Shown piece by piece: positions 24,608-33,271 of a stretch of DNA of 64,000 nt. Location of the stretch: assembly GCA_964351995.1 (NCBI GenBank), contig CAYGQE010000012.1, positions 54,296 to 118,295 on the forward strand. Reading direction: 5' to 3'. Each line of letters begins with the position of its first letter. The first letter of the stretch is position 1. Origin of the DNA: SZUA-35 sp964351995. Its GTDB lineage: Bacteria; Actinomycetota; Acidimicrobiia; Acidimicrobiales; SZUA-35. Both the position numbers and the translations under genes were made by a program. The notes under the pieces are model-generated. The model saw nothing but the letters and a program-made list of their open reading frames with translations, was not told the origin of the DNA and made no database searches.

Positions 24608-24901
24608 CTACTTGCCAGTGACCTCTTCGGCGGCATCGGTTGCGACATCGGTGACGTCAGCCGCAGCCTCTTCGGCGGCATCGGTGACATCGGTGACATC
24701 AACAGCCTCGTCGGTCAGGTCGATGTCTTCGGTGCTCAACTTGTCGAGCTGGCCTTCAACGGTGCTGGTGACCTTTTCGAGCTTGTCGGAGTACTTGCCA
24801 CCCGTCTTGTCATCGATCACCTTGGTCACCTTGCCCATGCCGTCGGCGATTTTCGACGTGTTCTTCGAGGCGATGCTCTTGAGTTGATTCAGCAGTTTCA
24901 T
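24608..24901 (-). CDS. MT0933/Rv0909-like small antitoxin-family protein (copy 2)
   Basis: 97-aa acidic helical protein: MKLLNQLKSIASKNTSKIAD, then GMGKVTKVIDDKTGGKYSDK. It shares the DDKTGGKY core with the 73-aa copy at 10699-10920 but has a longer acidic Asp/Ala/Thr/Val C-terminal repeat (ADVTDVATDAAEEV). GGAG lies 7 nt before the ATG. No SRPBCC-type toxin gene is adjacent; the nearest genes encode a flavoprotein and a SulP transporter. A toxin-antitoxin function is therefore doubtful, and a stress- or envelope-related small protein is equally possible. Confidence 0.72.
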   Translation of the reverse strand: MKLLNQLKSIASKNTSKIADGMGKVTKVIDDKTGGKYSDKLEKVTSTVEGQLDKLSTEDIDLTDEAVDVTDVTDAAEEAAADVTDVATDAAEEVTGK

Positions 24902-25017
24902 GACGTTGCTCCTATTGGGAAAGTAGACGATTACCCCGCCATGATCTCACGTCCTGAGTTCCGGGAGCATGAACTCTTCAAGATCTCCACCGGCGCCTTG
25001 TTCGCTACGGTCGGACC

Positions 25018-26685
25018 GTGATCCAACCGGCACAGAGCCTGCCCCAGCTCATTCGATGCGGCGAATACCAGTCGCGTTGGCTGCGAGGCGACGCCATCGC
25101 CGGCCTGACCGTTGCCGCCATGCTCGTGCCCCAGGCCATGGCGTACGCCGAGCTGGGTGGACTGCCGCCATCGGCTGGCTTCCGAGCCGCGCTCATCGCG
25201 CTCCCCATCTATGCCGTGATCGGCACCAGCCGACACCTGGGCGTTGGTCCAGAACCGGGCACCGCAGTGCTCGCTGCGCTCACGGTTGCCCCACTCGCCG
25301 GCGGCGATCCCGACCGCTACCTCGCCCTGATGGCACTCATGGCCGGACTCGTCGGCCTCTTCTCGCTCGTGGCTGGCCTGCTTCGTTTGGGGTTCATCGC
25401 TGAACTGCTGTCGAAGCCGGTGCTCGTCGGCTACATCACCGGCGTTGGTCTGACGTTGCTGTCCAGCCAGCTGGCGTCGCTGTTCGGTGCCGACGTCACG
25501 AGTGGCGACTTCTTTCCCCGATTCGCCGAGTTCTTCACCGGCCTCGGCTCGGTCGATACCACAACGACGGTGGTGGGGGTCGGAAGCCTGCTCGTGATCG
25601 TGGGATTCCGACCTCTCGCTCCCACCGTGCCAGGCGCACTGGTCGCCCTCGCACTGGCCACGATTGCGGTGGCGCTTCTCGATCTCGACGTCAGCACCGT
25701 TGGTGACATCGAGGCGGCGCTTCCCACGCCCGGTCTGCCCGATGTTGACCTGAGCGACGTGGTCGACCTCCTCGGCCCGGCCGCTGGCCTGCTCCTCATC
25801 GCCTACACAGACAACATCCTCACGGCTCGCTCGATCGCCACCAAGCACGGCTATTCCATCGATCCGAATCGAGAACTCGTTGCCCTCGGTGCCATGAACG
25901 CTGCCGGCGCATTCGGTGGCGGATTCCCGGTGTCGTCCAGCGCATCTCGATCGATCGTGCCCGCTTCGCTCGGCAGCCGAAGCCAAGCATCGAGCCTGGT
26001 TTCCTTCGGCGCAGTGATCGTCGTGTTGCTCGCCGGCCGTTCGCTGCTGGCCGAGATCCCGCGAGCTGCGCTGGCCGCTGTCGTGGTCGCTGCGGCGTTC
26101 GCCGTGATCGACATCGCTGGCTTCAAGAAACTCTTCACGGTCAGCCGATCTGAGGCTGGGTTGGCCGCCGTCACGTGCATGGCCATCCTCACCGTCGATC
26201 TGTTGTTCGGTGTCCTCGTCGCCCTCGTGTTGTCCGGACTCCTCATGTTGCACCGAGTAGCGAGACCCCACGACGCCATCCTCGGCCAGGGCGAGGGGCT
26301 CGACGGGTGGATCGACATCGGTGACCCTCGGGCTCGCTACGAACCCGGCTTGCTCGTCTACCGATTCGATGCCCCGCTGTTCTTCGCCAATGCAGACGAA
26401 TACGCGAAGCGTCTGACGATAGCGCTGGCCGACAATCCCAGCGATGAAACCCACGTCATCCTCGACTTCGAAGGCATCGGCTCGGTCGATTCGACCGCAG
26501 CAGAGCGGCTCGAACAGATCCATGAGGATCTGCAGCGAGCCGGCCTGACGATCGCCATCGCTCGAGCCAACACCGACGTGCTCGAGATCCTCGAACGAGC
26601 CGGGCTGGTCGACCAAGTCGGCGCTCACATCTTCTACCCCACCATCAACGCTGCCGTGTCGAGCTTCCGACAACGGCCGTCCTGA
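25018..26685 (+). CDS. SulP-family anion transporter with C-terminal STAS domain
   Basis: 555-aa SLC26/SulP transporter (sulfate, bicarbonate or other anions). It has 10-14 hydrophobic segments; the family signature region is GLTVAAMLVPQAMAYAELGG, with GTSRHLGVGPEPGTAVLAA following. A cytoplasmic STAS domain covers the last ~130 residues (YRFDAPLFFANADEYAKRL, VILDFEGIGSVDSTAAERL). The start is GTG at 25018, without a strong ribosome-binding site. Its substrate, bicarbonate or sulfate, cannot be told from sequence. A small membrane protein follows after 6 bp. Confidence 0.92.
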   Translation: MIQPAQSLPQLIRCGEYQSRWLRGDAIAGLTVAAMLVPQAMAYAELGGLPPSAGFRAALIALPIYAVIGTSRHLGVGPEPGTAVLAALTVAPLAGGDPDRYLALMALMAGLVGLFSLVAGLLRLGFIAELLSKPVLVGYITGVGLTLLSSQLASLFGADVTSGDFFPRFAEFFTGLGSVDTTTTVVGVGSLLVIVGFRPLAPTVPGALVALALATIAVALLDLDVSTVGDIEAALPTPGLPDVDLSDVVDLLGPAAGLLLIAYTDNILTARSIATKHGYSIDPNRELVALGAMNAAGAFGGGFPVSSSASRSIVPASLGSRSQASSLVSFGAVIVVLLAGRSLLAEIPRAALAAVVVAAAFAVIDIAGFKKLFTVSRSEAGLAAVTCMAILTVDLLFGVLVALVLSGLLMLHRVARPHDAILGQGEGLDGWIDIGDPRARYEPGLLVYRFDAPLFFANADEYAKRLTIALADNPSDETHVILDFEGIGSVDSTAAERLEQIHEDLQRAGLTIAIARANTDVLEILERAGLVDQVGAHIFYPTINAAVSSFRQRPS

Positions 26686-26691
26686 GGCCGG

Positions 26692-27147
26692 ATGCTCTCG
26701 ACGATCTACGTTGTCGAGATGAACGATCCGAGCTTGGACGAGGCGCAACAGCAGTACCTGGATCGAGTCGAGCAACGCATCCGTTGGGCTGACCGCGGGA
26801 TGAACGCTCGATCTGTCGGCCAGAAGGCGGCGTGGACCATTGCACTGGTGGCGGGCGGGGCGGTATCGCTGTCCGAAGCAGTGGTGTCGTCGATGGACTG
26901 GCTGCCAGCCGTCCTCGGCTTCGTGGTCGTGGTTGCGCAGGGGTCCGATCGGCTGCTGCGTCGCTCCGAGGCAGGAAGCGCATCGATGGATCGCATGCGG
27001 AGAGATCTCAGCCGAGAAAATCGACTGTTCCACGCTCGGGCCTCTGTGTACGACCTCGACGATCCGTTTCCTGTCTTCGTCGAGCGGGTCGAGGCGATCC
27101 TGAGGACCTATGACGACGAATCGGTGGCACAGATCCACACCGGATGA
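26692..27147 (+). CDS. Small membrane protein, DUF4231/SLATT-like
   Basis: 151-aa protein with two adjacent membrane segments (AAWTIALVAGGAVSLSEAVV and WLPAVLGFVVVVAQGSDRLL), flanked by an N-terminal charged helix and a C-terminal amphipathic region containing RENRLFHARASVYDLDDPF. This layout resembles DUF4231/SLATT proteins, some of which are predicted pore-forming effectors next to nucleotide-sensing genes. No such sensor is adjacent here. It begins 6 bp after the SulP gene and is probably co-transcribed. A shorter start (MNDPSLDE, 26719) is possible. Confidence 0.6.
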   Translation: MLSTIYVVEMNDPSLDEAQQQYLDRVEQRIRWADRGMNARSVGQKAAWTIALVAGGAVSLSEAVVSSMDWLPAVLGFVVVVAQGSDRLLRRSEAGSASMDRMRRDLSRENRLFHARASVYDLDDPFPVFVERVEAILRTYDDESVAQIHTG

Positions 27148-27191
27148 GCGACCCAGACGAGGGTGAGCTGACCGTCATCTAGCCTCGGGCC

Positions 27192-27566
27192 ATGACCCCG
27201 TCTGAGACCGTTCAACTGTTCATCGCCGCCATCGAGCGCAAGGACATCGACGCTGCGATGGACCTCCTCGCCGAGGACGTTCGCTACGAGAACATGCCGA
27301 TCGATCCGATCGTTGGCCGTGACGCCGTGCGGGCGACCCTCGGTATGTTTCTCGAGCCAGCCTCGGAGGTCGACTGGCCGGTACTCCGCCAAGTCGTCGA
27401 CGGCAACTGCGTCATGAACGAGCGCCTCGATCGATTCAAGATCGGGGACGGCTGGCTCGAGCTCGCGGTCGCCGGTGTGTTCGAAGTCGACAACGATTAG
27501 ATCACGCTGTGGCGCGACTATTTCGACATGGGGTCGTATCAGCGACAGATGGCTGAGCTCACTTGA
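27192..27566 (+). pseudogene. Limonene-epoxide-hydrolase/SnoaL-like gene split by an in-frame amber codon
   Basis: The first 102 codons read MTPSETVQLFIAAIERKDID...VAGVFEVDND, a SnoaL-like fold of the limonene-1,2-epoxide hydrolase group. A TAG at 27498-27500 then interrupts. The same frame continues ITLWRDYFDMGSYQRQMAEL to TGA at 27564-27566, exactly the expected family C-terminus (ITLWRDYFD). A single base change from AAG, GAG or CAG would explain it. Either this is a recent pseudogene, a sequencing or assembly error, or the truncated 102-aa protein is made. The rest of the frame is intact, so decay would be very recent. Confidence 0.8.
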
Positions 27567-28323
27567 AGGTGAAGCCCTGTCCCTCGAGGAAGCCCTTCAT
27601 GTGCGGGCGGCTCTCCTTGCCGAGGAGCGCTGACATGTCTTCACTCCACACCCGGTCGACCTTTCCGCCCGTGCGCTCCTTGTAATAGGACCGCATCTGC
27701 TCGTCGTAGGCACGGATGCCTTCTTGGTCAGCGGACTCGTCGTAGGTCTCTTCCTTCAACGTGACCGAAAGCGGCAGCCGCGGCTTGAGCTGTGGATCTT
27801 GGTCGGGCCAGCCGAGGCAGAGGCCGAAGAGCGGGAAGACCTGGTCTGGCAGTTCGAGCAACTCAGCCACCTGGGCCGGATCGTTGCGGATACCACCGAT
27901 GTAGCAAATGCCTAAACCCAGCGATTCAGCAGCCACCACGGCGTTCTGCGCAGCAAGAGCGCAATCAACGGTGGCGATCACGAAGTGCTCGGTCATCCCA
28001 GCGCTGAAGTCACCGCCCGCCATTTCACAGGCGACGGCCGAGCGATGGAGGTCGGCGCACCACACGAAGAAGGCTCCAGCGGTCTCGACATAGGACTGAC
28101 CACCAGCGAGTGCGGCGATGGCGGAGCGGGTCTCGGCGTTGCGAACTCTGATGACCGTGGTGCCCTGCAGATTCGACGACGTCGCCGCGCTCAGGCCCGC
28201 CGAGATCACGTCGGTGACCATCTCGTCGGTGACGGGTTGATCGGTGAACTTCCGGATCGAACGATGTTGTTTCAGAAGAGCGAGGGCATCCATGGGAGGG
28301 ACAGTAGGCGCGGCGACTGTCAC
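27559..28323 (-). CDS. NADPH-dependent FMN nitroreductase, NfsA/FRP type
   Basis: 254-aa oxygen-insensitive nitroreductase/flavin reductase. It has the N-terminal FMN motif LKQHRSIRKFTDQPV, the SSNLQGTTVIRV segment, CALAAQNAVVAAESLGLGICYIGGIRN, FPLFGLCLGWPDQDPQLKPRLPL, and a C-terminal AYDEQMRSYYKERTG region as in NfsA/Frp. It reduces nitro-, quinone or flavin substrates with NADPH. Its 3' end overlaps the broken SnoaL-like gene by 8 bp. A start at the internal ATG (MDALALL, 28290) is also possible. Confidence 0.9.
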   Translation of the reverse strand: MTVAAPTVPPMDALALLKQHRSIRKFTDQPVTDEMVTDVISAGLSAATSSNLQGTTVIRVRNAETRSAIAALAGGQSYVETAGAFFVWCADLHRSAVACEMAGGDFSAGMTEHFVIATVDCALAAQNAVVAAESLGLGICYIGGIRNDPAQVAELLELPDQVFPLFGLCLGWPDQDPQLKPRLPLSVTLKEETYDESADQEGIRAYDEQMRSYYKERTGGKVDRVWSEDMSALLGKESRPHMKGFLEGQGFTFK

Positions 28324-28405
28324 ACGGCGATGTCATGATGACCGCACGTCTTGGAGTTCGGCTCCCGCCAATCACCCCTTGCTCTCCGAGCAGAAGGACT
28401 CCAAG

Positions 28406-28933
28406 ATGACCGTCAACGAAAACGACCGCCTGATGCTGAGGGATGCTCTCATTCGGGTGTTCGCTGATCCGACAATCGCCGACATTGCCATGGAAGCCAT
28501 GCCACCAATCGACTACACGAACGTTGCGAAAGTCAGCGACATCGCGAATCTTCGCCTCCACATGGACGCCAGATTCGCCGGTGTCGATGCTCGCTTCGCT
28601 GCGGTTGATGCCCGCTTCGACCGCATGGAGACCCGCTTCGATGCCGTCGATCATCGTTTTGATGCCATCGACGCCAAGTTCGGCGCACTCGACGCCACAT
28701 TCGGCGGGCTCGACGCCAAGTTCGGGGCATTCGACGCCACATTCGGCGCACTCGAAGCAAAGTTCGGCGCACTCGAAGCAAAGTTCGGGGCACTTGAAGC
28801 CAAGTTCGGGGCACTCCACACGAGCGTCGAGGGCATGATCGATTCCAAGCTGTCGGCGCAGATGCGTCTGATGTTCCTGATGCAGCTCGGCACCATCGCT
28901 GCGGTCACCGGCATCATCCAAGCCAGCGTCTGA
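28406..28933 (+). CDS. Heptad-repeat coiled-coil protein with C-terminal membrane anchor
   Basis: 175 aa. A ~50-residue N-terminal region (MTVNENDRLMLRDALIRVFA...) is followed by 12 consecutive heptads of consensus DA[RK]FxAV/L (residues 54-137), predicting an uninterrupted coiled-coil rod. A linker and a C-terminal hydrophobic segment (MLFLMQLGTIAAVTGI-like) follow, consistent with a tail anchor. AAGGA lies 8 nt before the ATG at 28406; upstream codons in frame overlap the nitroreductase promoter and are rejected. The last heptads are nearly identical at DNA level, suggesting recent copy-number change. Function is unknown; such proteins often serve as oligomerising scaffolds. Confidence 0.75.
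   Translation: MTVNENDRLMLRDALIRVFADPTIADIAMEAMPPIDYTNVAKVSDIANLRLHMDARFAGVDARFAAVDARFDRMETRFDAVDHRFDAIDAKFGALDATFGGLDAKFGAFDATFGALEAKFGALEAKFGALEAKFGALHTSVEGMIDSKLSAQMRLMFLMQLGTIAAVTGIIQASV
28565..28816 (+). repeat. 21-bp tandem repeats encoding 12 coiled-coil heptads
   Basis: Twelve in-frame 21-nt units, from divergent (DARFAGV, DARFDRM) at the 5' side to near-identical (EAKFGAL three times) at the 3' side. The homogenised 3' units suggest slippage or unequal exchange. Copy number always preserves the reading frame. Confidence 0.85.
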
Positions 28934-28945
28934 CCACCCGGTCGA

Positions 28946-29866
28946 CTACCGGAGGGCCGCGATGATCTCGGCTGTGGCTGCGATCGATTCGGCGTCGCTT
29001 CCGGCCACGACCTTCAGGTTGAACATCGAACAACCTGCGGCGATGTAGGCGCCGAGCTGCTCGGCCACCTCGGCCGGCGTTCCGTACGGCGTGTACTTCT
29101 CGAAGGCTTCGAATGGCACCTGGTAGAACGCCTCCATAGCCTGGGCCACACCAGACCGTGCTTCATCAGTGGTGTCACCGACACCGATCCAGGGTTGGTA
29201 GCCATGCACCCACTGGTGATCCGCTCGGCCGTACTCGTCGGCTTCGTCGGCCACGATCGCCACCGCTTCAGCGAAACGTCGGGGGGAGCACCAGGCGCCG
29301 ATCCAGCCGTCACCGAATTGCGCCGTGCGAGTGAGCGCTGCATTGGACCGCCCACCGATCAGAATCGGTGGCGGCGGCACGACCGAGGGCCGGATCACGG
29401 CCTCATCGATCTCGAACAGGTCGCTGTGATGCGTGACGGCCTCACCGGCCATGAGCCTGCGAATGATCTCGAGTGACTCGTCGGTCCGGCGACCTCGGGT
29501 TTTCGGCTCGACGCCGCACACTTCGATCTCATGCCGATCCTCGCCTCCGACCCCCACGCCGAGCGAGAAGCGATTCGGCGCGATGCTCGCCATCGTCGCA
29601 ATCTGCCTGGCGACGGGCAGAGGGTGACGCAGGGCCAACAAGTAGACGCTGATCATCACCCGCATCGTGGGATGAAGTTGCGAAAGCGCGGCGATCTCGC
29701 AGAAGCCGTCGGTGCCATGGCCCGTGCGGAACGACACGTGATCGGCCATGTAGATCTGGTCGACGCCGGCTTGCGCCAAGTCCTCGAGCGTTCGGTGCTT
29801 TTCCTCGAACGATGATCGCCAGAGGTCGACAGGGGTTGCGTAGCCAATGGTCAGGTCGGTCGGCAT
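28946..29866 (-). CDS. LLM-class (probably F420-dependent) oxidoreductase
   Basis: 306-aa TIM-barrel oxidoreductase of the luciferase-like family. It has DQIYMADHVSFRTGHG, the RHPLPVARQIATMASIAPNRFSLGVGVG block with GEDRHEIEVCGV, and PPPILIGGRSNAALTRTAQFGDGWIG. The RFSLGVGVGGEDRHE pattern and the G-G-R-S-N segment are common in F420-dependent actinobacterial members; FMN use cannot be excluded. It is convergent with the coiled-coil gene and divergent from a Rieske oxygenase gene across a 74-bp spacer. Substrate is unknown. Confidence 0.85.
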   Translation of the reverse strand: MPTDLTIGYATPVDLWRSSFEEKHRTLEDLAQAGVDQIYMADHVSFRTGHGTDGFCEIAALSQLHPTMRVMISVYLLALRHPLPVARQIATMASIAPNRFSLGVGVGGEDRHEIEVCGVEPKTRGRRTDESLEIIRRLMAGEAVTHHSDLFEIDEAVIRPSVVPPPPILIGGRSNAALTRTAQFGDGWIGAWCSPRRFAEAVAIVADEADEYGRADHQWVHGYQPWIGVGDTTDEARSGVAQAMEAFYQVPFEAFEKYTPYGTPAEVAEQLGAYIAAGCSMFNLKVVAGSDAESIAATAEIIAALR

Positions 29867-29940
29867 TTCCCGAAGCTAGACCGCAACCGAAGGGCAGAGA
29901 GATTCAACAGGCGTGAGCTGCTCCGCCCTACCATCGAGGC

Positions 29941-30963
29941 ATGCGGCCTGGCAATGACTCAGCGGGAGATCTCACGTGGTTCGGCAATGACCACCCATCT
30001 CTGCGGCGCGTGTGGCATCCGATTGCCGACGTTGGTGAGCTCGCCGGGCCGGGACCGCACCCCATCCGACTCCTCGGTGATGATTACGCCCTGTTCAGGA
30101 CCGACAACGGTTGGAGCCTTCTCCCCGACACCTGCCCTCATCGCTTGGCACCACTCACTGCCGGCACGTTGATCGAGCACGACGACGGTTCCACCGTGCT
30201 GCAGTGCGCCTATCACGGTTGGTGCTTCGCCGAGACCGGTACCTGTGTCGAGATCCCCGCGATCGGGCCAGGGAAGACGGTTCCGGCCGGGGCTCACCTC
30301 CCCCCTGCTCATGCCCTTGTCGAGCGCTACGACATCATCTGGGTCGCGCTCGACGAGCCGACGACCCCACTCCCCGCCTTCCCCGAATTCGATGACCCGG
30401 CGTTCGGGCGAGCCGTCATTCCCCGCCAGGTGTGGAACGCCGGAGCGGCACAGATGGCGGACAACTTCCTCGACGTTGCGCACTTTCCGTTCACTCACAC
30501 CGCAACCATCGGTGACCCCGACGATCGCATCGTCGGCAACTACGAACTGACTCGTGATGGCTGGGAGTTCAGCGCCGTCCACTCGCACCAGGCCAAGTCG
30601 CTCGACGGATCCGGCACGGTGGTCGATCGCACGATGACCTTCAGCTGTTCAGCCCCTCACCATGTGAGGCTGCGGCTCGACTATCCCGACATGGTGGTCG
30701 TCCTCGTCTTCTTCCATCAGCCCATCGACGCCGACCGCACGCGGTTGTTCTGCATCGAGGCGTCCACCGAACTGTGCGCCCATCCCGAGAGGGCGCAACA
30801 GCAGATCGACTTCCAGATGCAGGTCGGCACCGAGGATCGCGAGCTGCTTGAGCGCATCCGCACGAAGGCCGTACCTCTGGCGCCTGGCATCGAGGCCAAC
30901 ACCAAGGCCGACCGCATCACCGTCGAGCTGCGCCGGATGCTCGCCGACCTTGCAGCGACCTGA
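29941..30963 (+). CDS. Rieske non-haem iron oxygenase
   Basis: 340-aa oxygenase alpha-subunit-like protein. The [2Fe-2S] Rieske motif is C-P-H-R (PDTCPHRLAPLTAG) and C-x2-H (LQCAYHGWCF). The mononuclear iron site is NFLDVAHFPFTHT, supplying the bridging Asp and two His. Size and layout resemble vanillate demethylase/phenoxybenzoate-type single-component oxygenases that demethylate or hydroxylate aromatics or sterols. No dedicated ferredoxin reductase is adjacent, though an FNR-like fusion is encoded at 4453-6228. Substrate is not predictable. Confidence 0.9.
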   Translation: MRPGNDSAGDLTWFGNDHPSLRRVWHPIADVGELAGPGPHPIRLLGDDYALFRTDNGWSLLPDTCPHRLAPLTAGTLIEHDDGSTVLQCAYHGWCFAETGTCVEIPAIGPGKTVPAGAHLPPAHALVERYDIIWVALDEPTTPLPAFPEFDDPAFGRAVIPRQVWNAGAAQMADNFLDVAHFPFTHTATIGDPDDRIVGNYELTRDGWEFSAVHSHQAKSLDGSGTVVDRTMTFSCSAPHHVRLRLDYPDMVVVLVFFHQPIDADRTRLFCIEASTELCAHPERAQQQIDFQMQVGTEDRELLERIRTKAVPLAPGIEANTKADRITVELRRMLADLAAT

Positions 30964-31311
30964 CAGGACCAACGCTCGGTACCGACAGATCTCCAGATAC
31001 CTGATGGTGTTGTGAAGGAGTAGGACGCGTCGTCATGAGCTGGCAGCGACTCGTTCGCAAGACGCCCGCCGCGAGTTACAACATTCCTCACTTGGATGCG
31101 GCAGCCGCGGCTGGCTCGATTGTGGCTCCGGCGGATGGATGGTGTGCATCGCCGCCCTCGGCCGACACGACCGAAGTCGCTTCTCGACCGAAGCACTGCA
31201 CAACATGCCGCCCGATCATCCGCCGGAGCCTGACCGAAGTCGGGCGAATCATCGGCGACGCAGCGCAACCAATCTGCAACGACCGCTTCGTCGATCGAGC
31301 ACACTACGGCA
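30964..31311. other. 348-bp stretch without a convincing gene
   Basis: A 112-codon forward frame from ATG 31035 exists, but it lacks family features, has a poorly spaced ribosome-binding site and overlaps the next gene. I see no RNA gene or strong hairpin here. It may hold the promoter of the HEAT-repeat gene. Confidence 0.4.
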
Positions 31312-32445
31312 ATGGCCGATGCCCCGAAGCTCAAGGACTACTTCACTGCCGAGGTCATCAACCAGATCGGTGAACGGATTCGATCCGTCCATGCGCCGTT
31401 CGACGTCGATGCGTTCGTGCATGGCGTGTTCATGGCCGATGGGCCCGGATCGAGTTGGGACGCCGCCACCTTCACCGAGCGCAGCCGTCGGATCGCCGAC
31501 GTTCTGTGGACTGGCATCGGCCTCGAAGTCGTCCCCGCCCTCGAGGTGCTCGTGGCTGCGCTGCCCGACGAGTTGGATGACCCCGAAGGAGCCTTGAATC
31601 AAGGCTTCTGGCTTTGGCCATTCGGCGACGCCATCGCCGCGCATGCGGTCGACGAGCGCGACGCCGGGCTCGACGCATGCGAAGCATTGACCAAGTGCTT
31701 CACGTCTGAGTTCGCCGTTCGGCCGTTTCTCGCCCGATACCCCGAGGCGCTCGATCGAGTCGCTCATTGGGCGCAGGATCGGAACGAACACGTTCGCCGG
31801 CTCGCCAGCGAAGGAACCAGGCCCCGGCTTCCGTGGGCTACTCGTCTGAATCTTCCCATCGATCAAGTGATCGCCGTACTCCACGAGCTACGAGCTGACC
31901 CTTCGCTCTACGTCCGCCGGTCGGTCGCCAACCATCTCAATGACCTGGCAAAGGTCGACAGTGATCGCATCGTCACCCTGCTCGAGTCGTGGCATGCGGA
32001 AGGAGTCGAGGAGACCACGTGGATCGTGCGCCATGCCATGCGCAACCACCTCAAGCAAGGTGACCCGAGGGTCCTCGCCATGTTTGGCTACGCCACGGCC
32101 GAGGTCGAGATCATCGGGCTCACGGTCGCTCCTGCATCCGTTGCGATCGGCGACTCCGTCACGATCGCGTTCGACCTGTCCGAGCAAGCAGGACGGCCGC
32201 AGAAGCTGATGGTCGATCTGGTGATCGGCTACGTGAAGTCGAACGGTTCGGTGTCGCCCAAGGTGTTCAAGTTCAAAGACTTCGAACTCGCCGCTGGTAT
32301 ATCGCAGGCGTGCAGCAAGAGGCTCGACATGGTGGTGCGCAATACCCGTGCGCTCTACCCCGGCCAGCACTCAGTGACAGTGCGAGTCAACGGGGCCGAT
32401 CTCGCTTCAGCGCCGTTCGAACTGGCCGTGAAGACGGACCGGTGA
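31312..32445 (+). CDS. AlkD-like HEAT-repeat DNA alkylation repair protein with extra C-terminal domain
   Basis: 377 aa. Residues ~1-255 match the COG4335 AlkD-like HEAT-repeat family: LKDYFTAEVINQIGERI, FWLWPFGDAIAAHAV, ALTKCFTSEFAVRPFLARYP, HVRRLASEGTRPRLPWA, DPSLYVRRSVANHLNDLAKV, ETTWIVRHAMRNHLKQGDP. Relatives excise bulky cationic alkylated bases. Residues ~265-377 add an all-beta Ig-like domain (VEIIGLTVAPASVAIGDSVTI...HSVTVRVNG). This COG4335-type arrangement is known in bacteria. A DNA repair role follows from the family; activity of this subgroup is less documented. It stands alone, convergent with an SDR gene. Confidence 0.85.
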   Translation: MADAPKLKDYFTAEVINQIGERIRSVHAPFDVDAFVHGVFMADGPGSSWDAATFTERSRRIADVLWTGIGLEVVPALEVLVAALPDELDDPEGALNQGFWLWPFGDAIAAHAVDERDAGLDACEALTKCFTSEFAVRPFLARYPEALDRVAHWAQDRNEHVRRLASEGTRPRLPWATRLNLPIDQVIAVLHELRADPSLYVRRSVANHLNDLAKVDSDRIVTLLESWHAEGVEETTWIVRHAMRNHLKQGDPRVLAMFGYATAEVEIIGLTVAPASVAIGDSVTIAFDLSEQAGRPQKLMVDLVIGYVKSNGSVSPKVFKFKDFELAAGISQACSKRLDMVVRNTRALYPGQHSVTVRVNGADLASAPFELAVKTDR

Positions 32446-32475
32446 ACGTAGGAGTACCCGAACCCCTCCCACGTT

Positions 32476-33207
32476 CTACGGAATCACCGAGGGAGTGAGG
32501 CCGGTCCGCTCAGGGTCGGTGGCAAGGTCGACGATGGCGATAGCGACTTCCTGCGGCGTCAGAGTCGGGGAGCGTTCGAGGGCAGCCTCGAATTCCGGCA
32601 GGCCGATCACGCTCTTGGTCAACATCGGGGTGTCGACCAGACCGGGACACACGGCATTGATACGCACGCCCCCTTCGCCAAAGGCATCAGCGCTCGCCTT
32701 GGTCAGCATGACCACTGCCGCTTTCGTCGCGGAGTAGAGCGCATCGCTTGGCAGCGGGACCTTGCCCGCGCCCGACGCAGTGTTGACGATCGAGCCACCG
32801 CCGTGGTCAGACATGTGATCGAACGCAAGCTGGCAACCGAGCACCACGCCGCGCACATTCACATCGATCACGCGATGCACATCAGCCAAGCTTGCATGGG
32901 GGAACGCTGGCTGCCAGGTCTGGGTGGCTGCGTTGTTGCAGACGTAGTCGAGCGTTCCGAAATGATCGATCGCCGCAGCAAACCCCTCACGCATCTGCAG
33001 TTCATCGGAAACGTCGACCAAACGGGTCAAGACGTCGACGCCGGTGGCCGCCAGTTCCCCAACACAGAGATCGAGCGCCTCCTGGTCGCGATCGAACAGC
33101 ATCAACCCACGCACCCCACGATTGGCAAAAGTCTGGGCAATGGCCCGGCCAATGCCGCCGCCCGCTCCGGTGACGAGGGCGACACGATCCTGCGGTTCGT
33201 TGCTCAT
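32476..33207 (-). CDS. Short-chain dehydrogenase/reductase
   Basis: 243-aa SDR oxidoreductase. It has cofactor motif VTGAGGGIGRAI, NNAA (YVCNNAATQTW), and the active site Ser (NTASGAGKVPLPS) and Tyr-x3-Lys (LYSATKAAV). ICPGLVDTP-like NAVCPGLVDTPMLTKS and a C-terminal VAIAIVDLATDPERTG region complete the fold. The start MSNEPQDRVALV (33207) matches usual family length; a longer frame upstream is unlikely. The downstream TetR gene is co-directional. Substrate is unknown. Confidence 0.9.
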   Translation of the reverse strand: MSNEPQDRVALVTGAGGGIGRAIAQTFANRGVRGLMLFDRDQEALDLCVGELAATGVDVLTRLVDVSDELQMREGFAAAIDHFGTLDYVCNNAATQTWQPAFPHASLADVHRVIDVNVRGVVLGCQLAFDHMSDHGGGSIVNTASGAGKVPLPSDALYSATKAAVVMLTKASADAFGEGGVRINAVCPGLVDTPMLTKSVIGLPEFEAALERSPTLTPQEVAIAIVDLATDPERTGLTPSVIP

Positions 33208-33271
33208 ACGCGTCAGTGTGACGCACCAACGGGTCGACACACGACCGAGCGACTGGGTGTCGGCTGGCGGG

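Noticed and set aside
24931..27138. 735-codon open frame on the minus strand
   Set aside because: Antisense to the SulP transporter and following genes, low-complexity Gln/Glu/Arg composition and no family motif.
28565..28816. Possible CRISPR or intergenic repeat
   Set aside because: The 21-bp periodicity is an in-frame heptad coding repeat within a good gene.
31035..31373. 112-codon forward frame upstream of the AlkD-like gene
   Set aside because: Overlaps the real start by 62 bp, has badly spaced ribosome-binding site and no recognisable domain.
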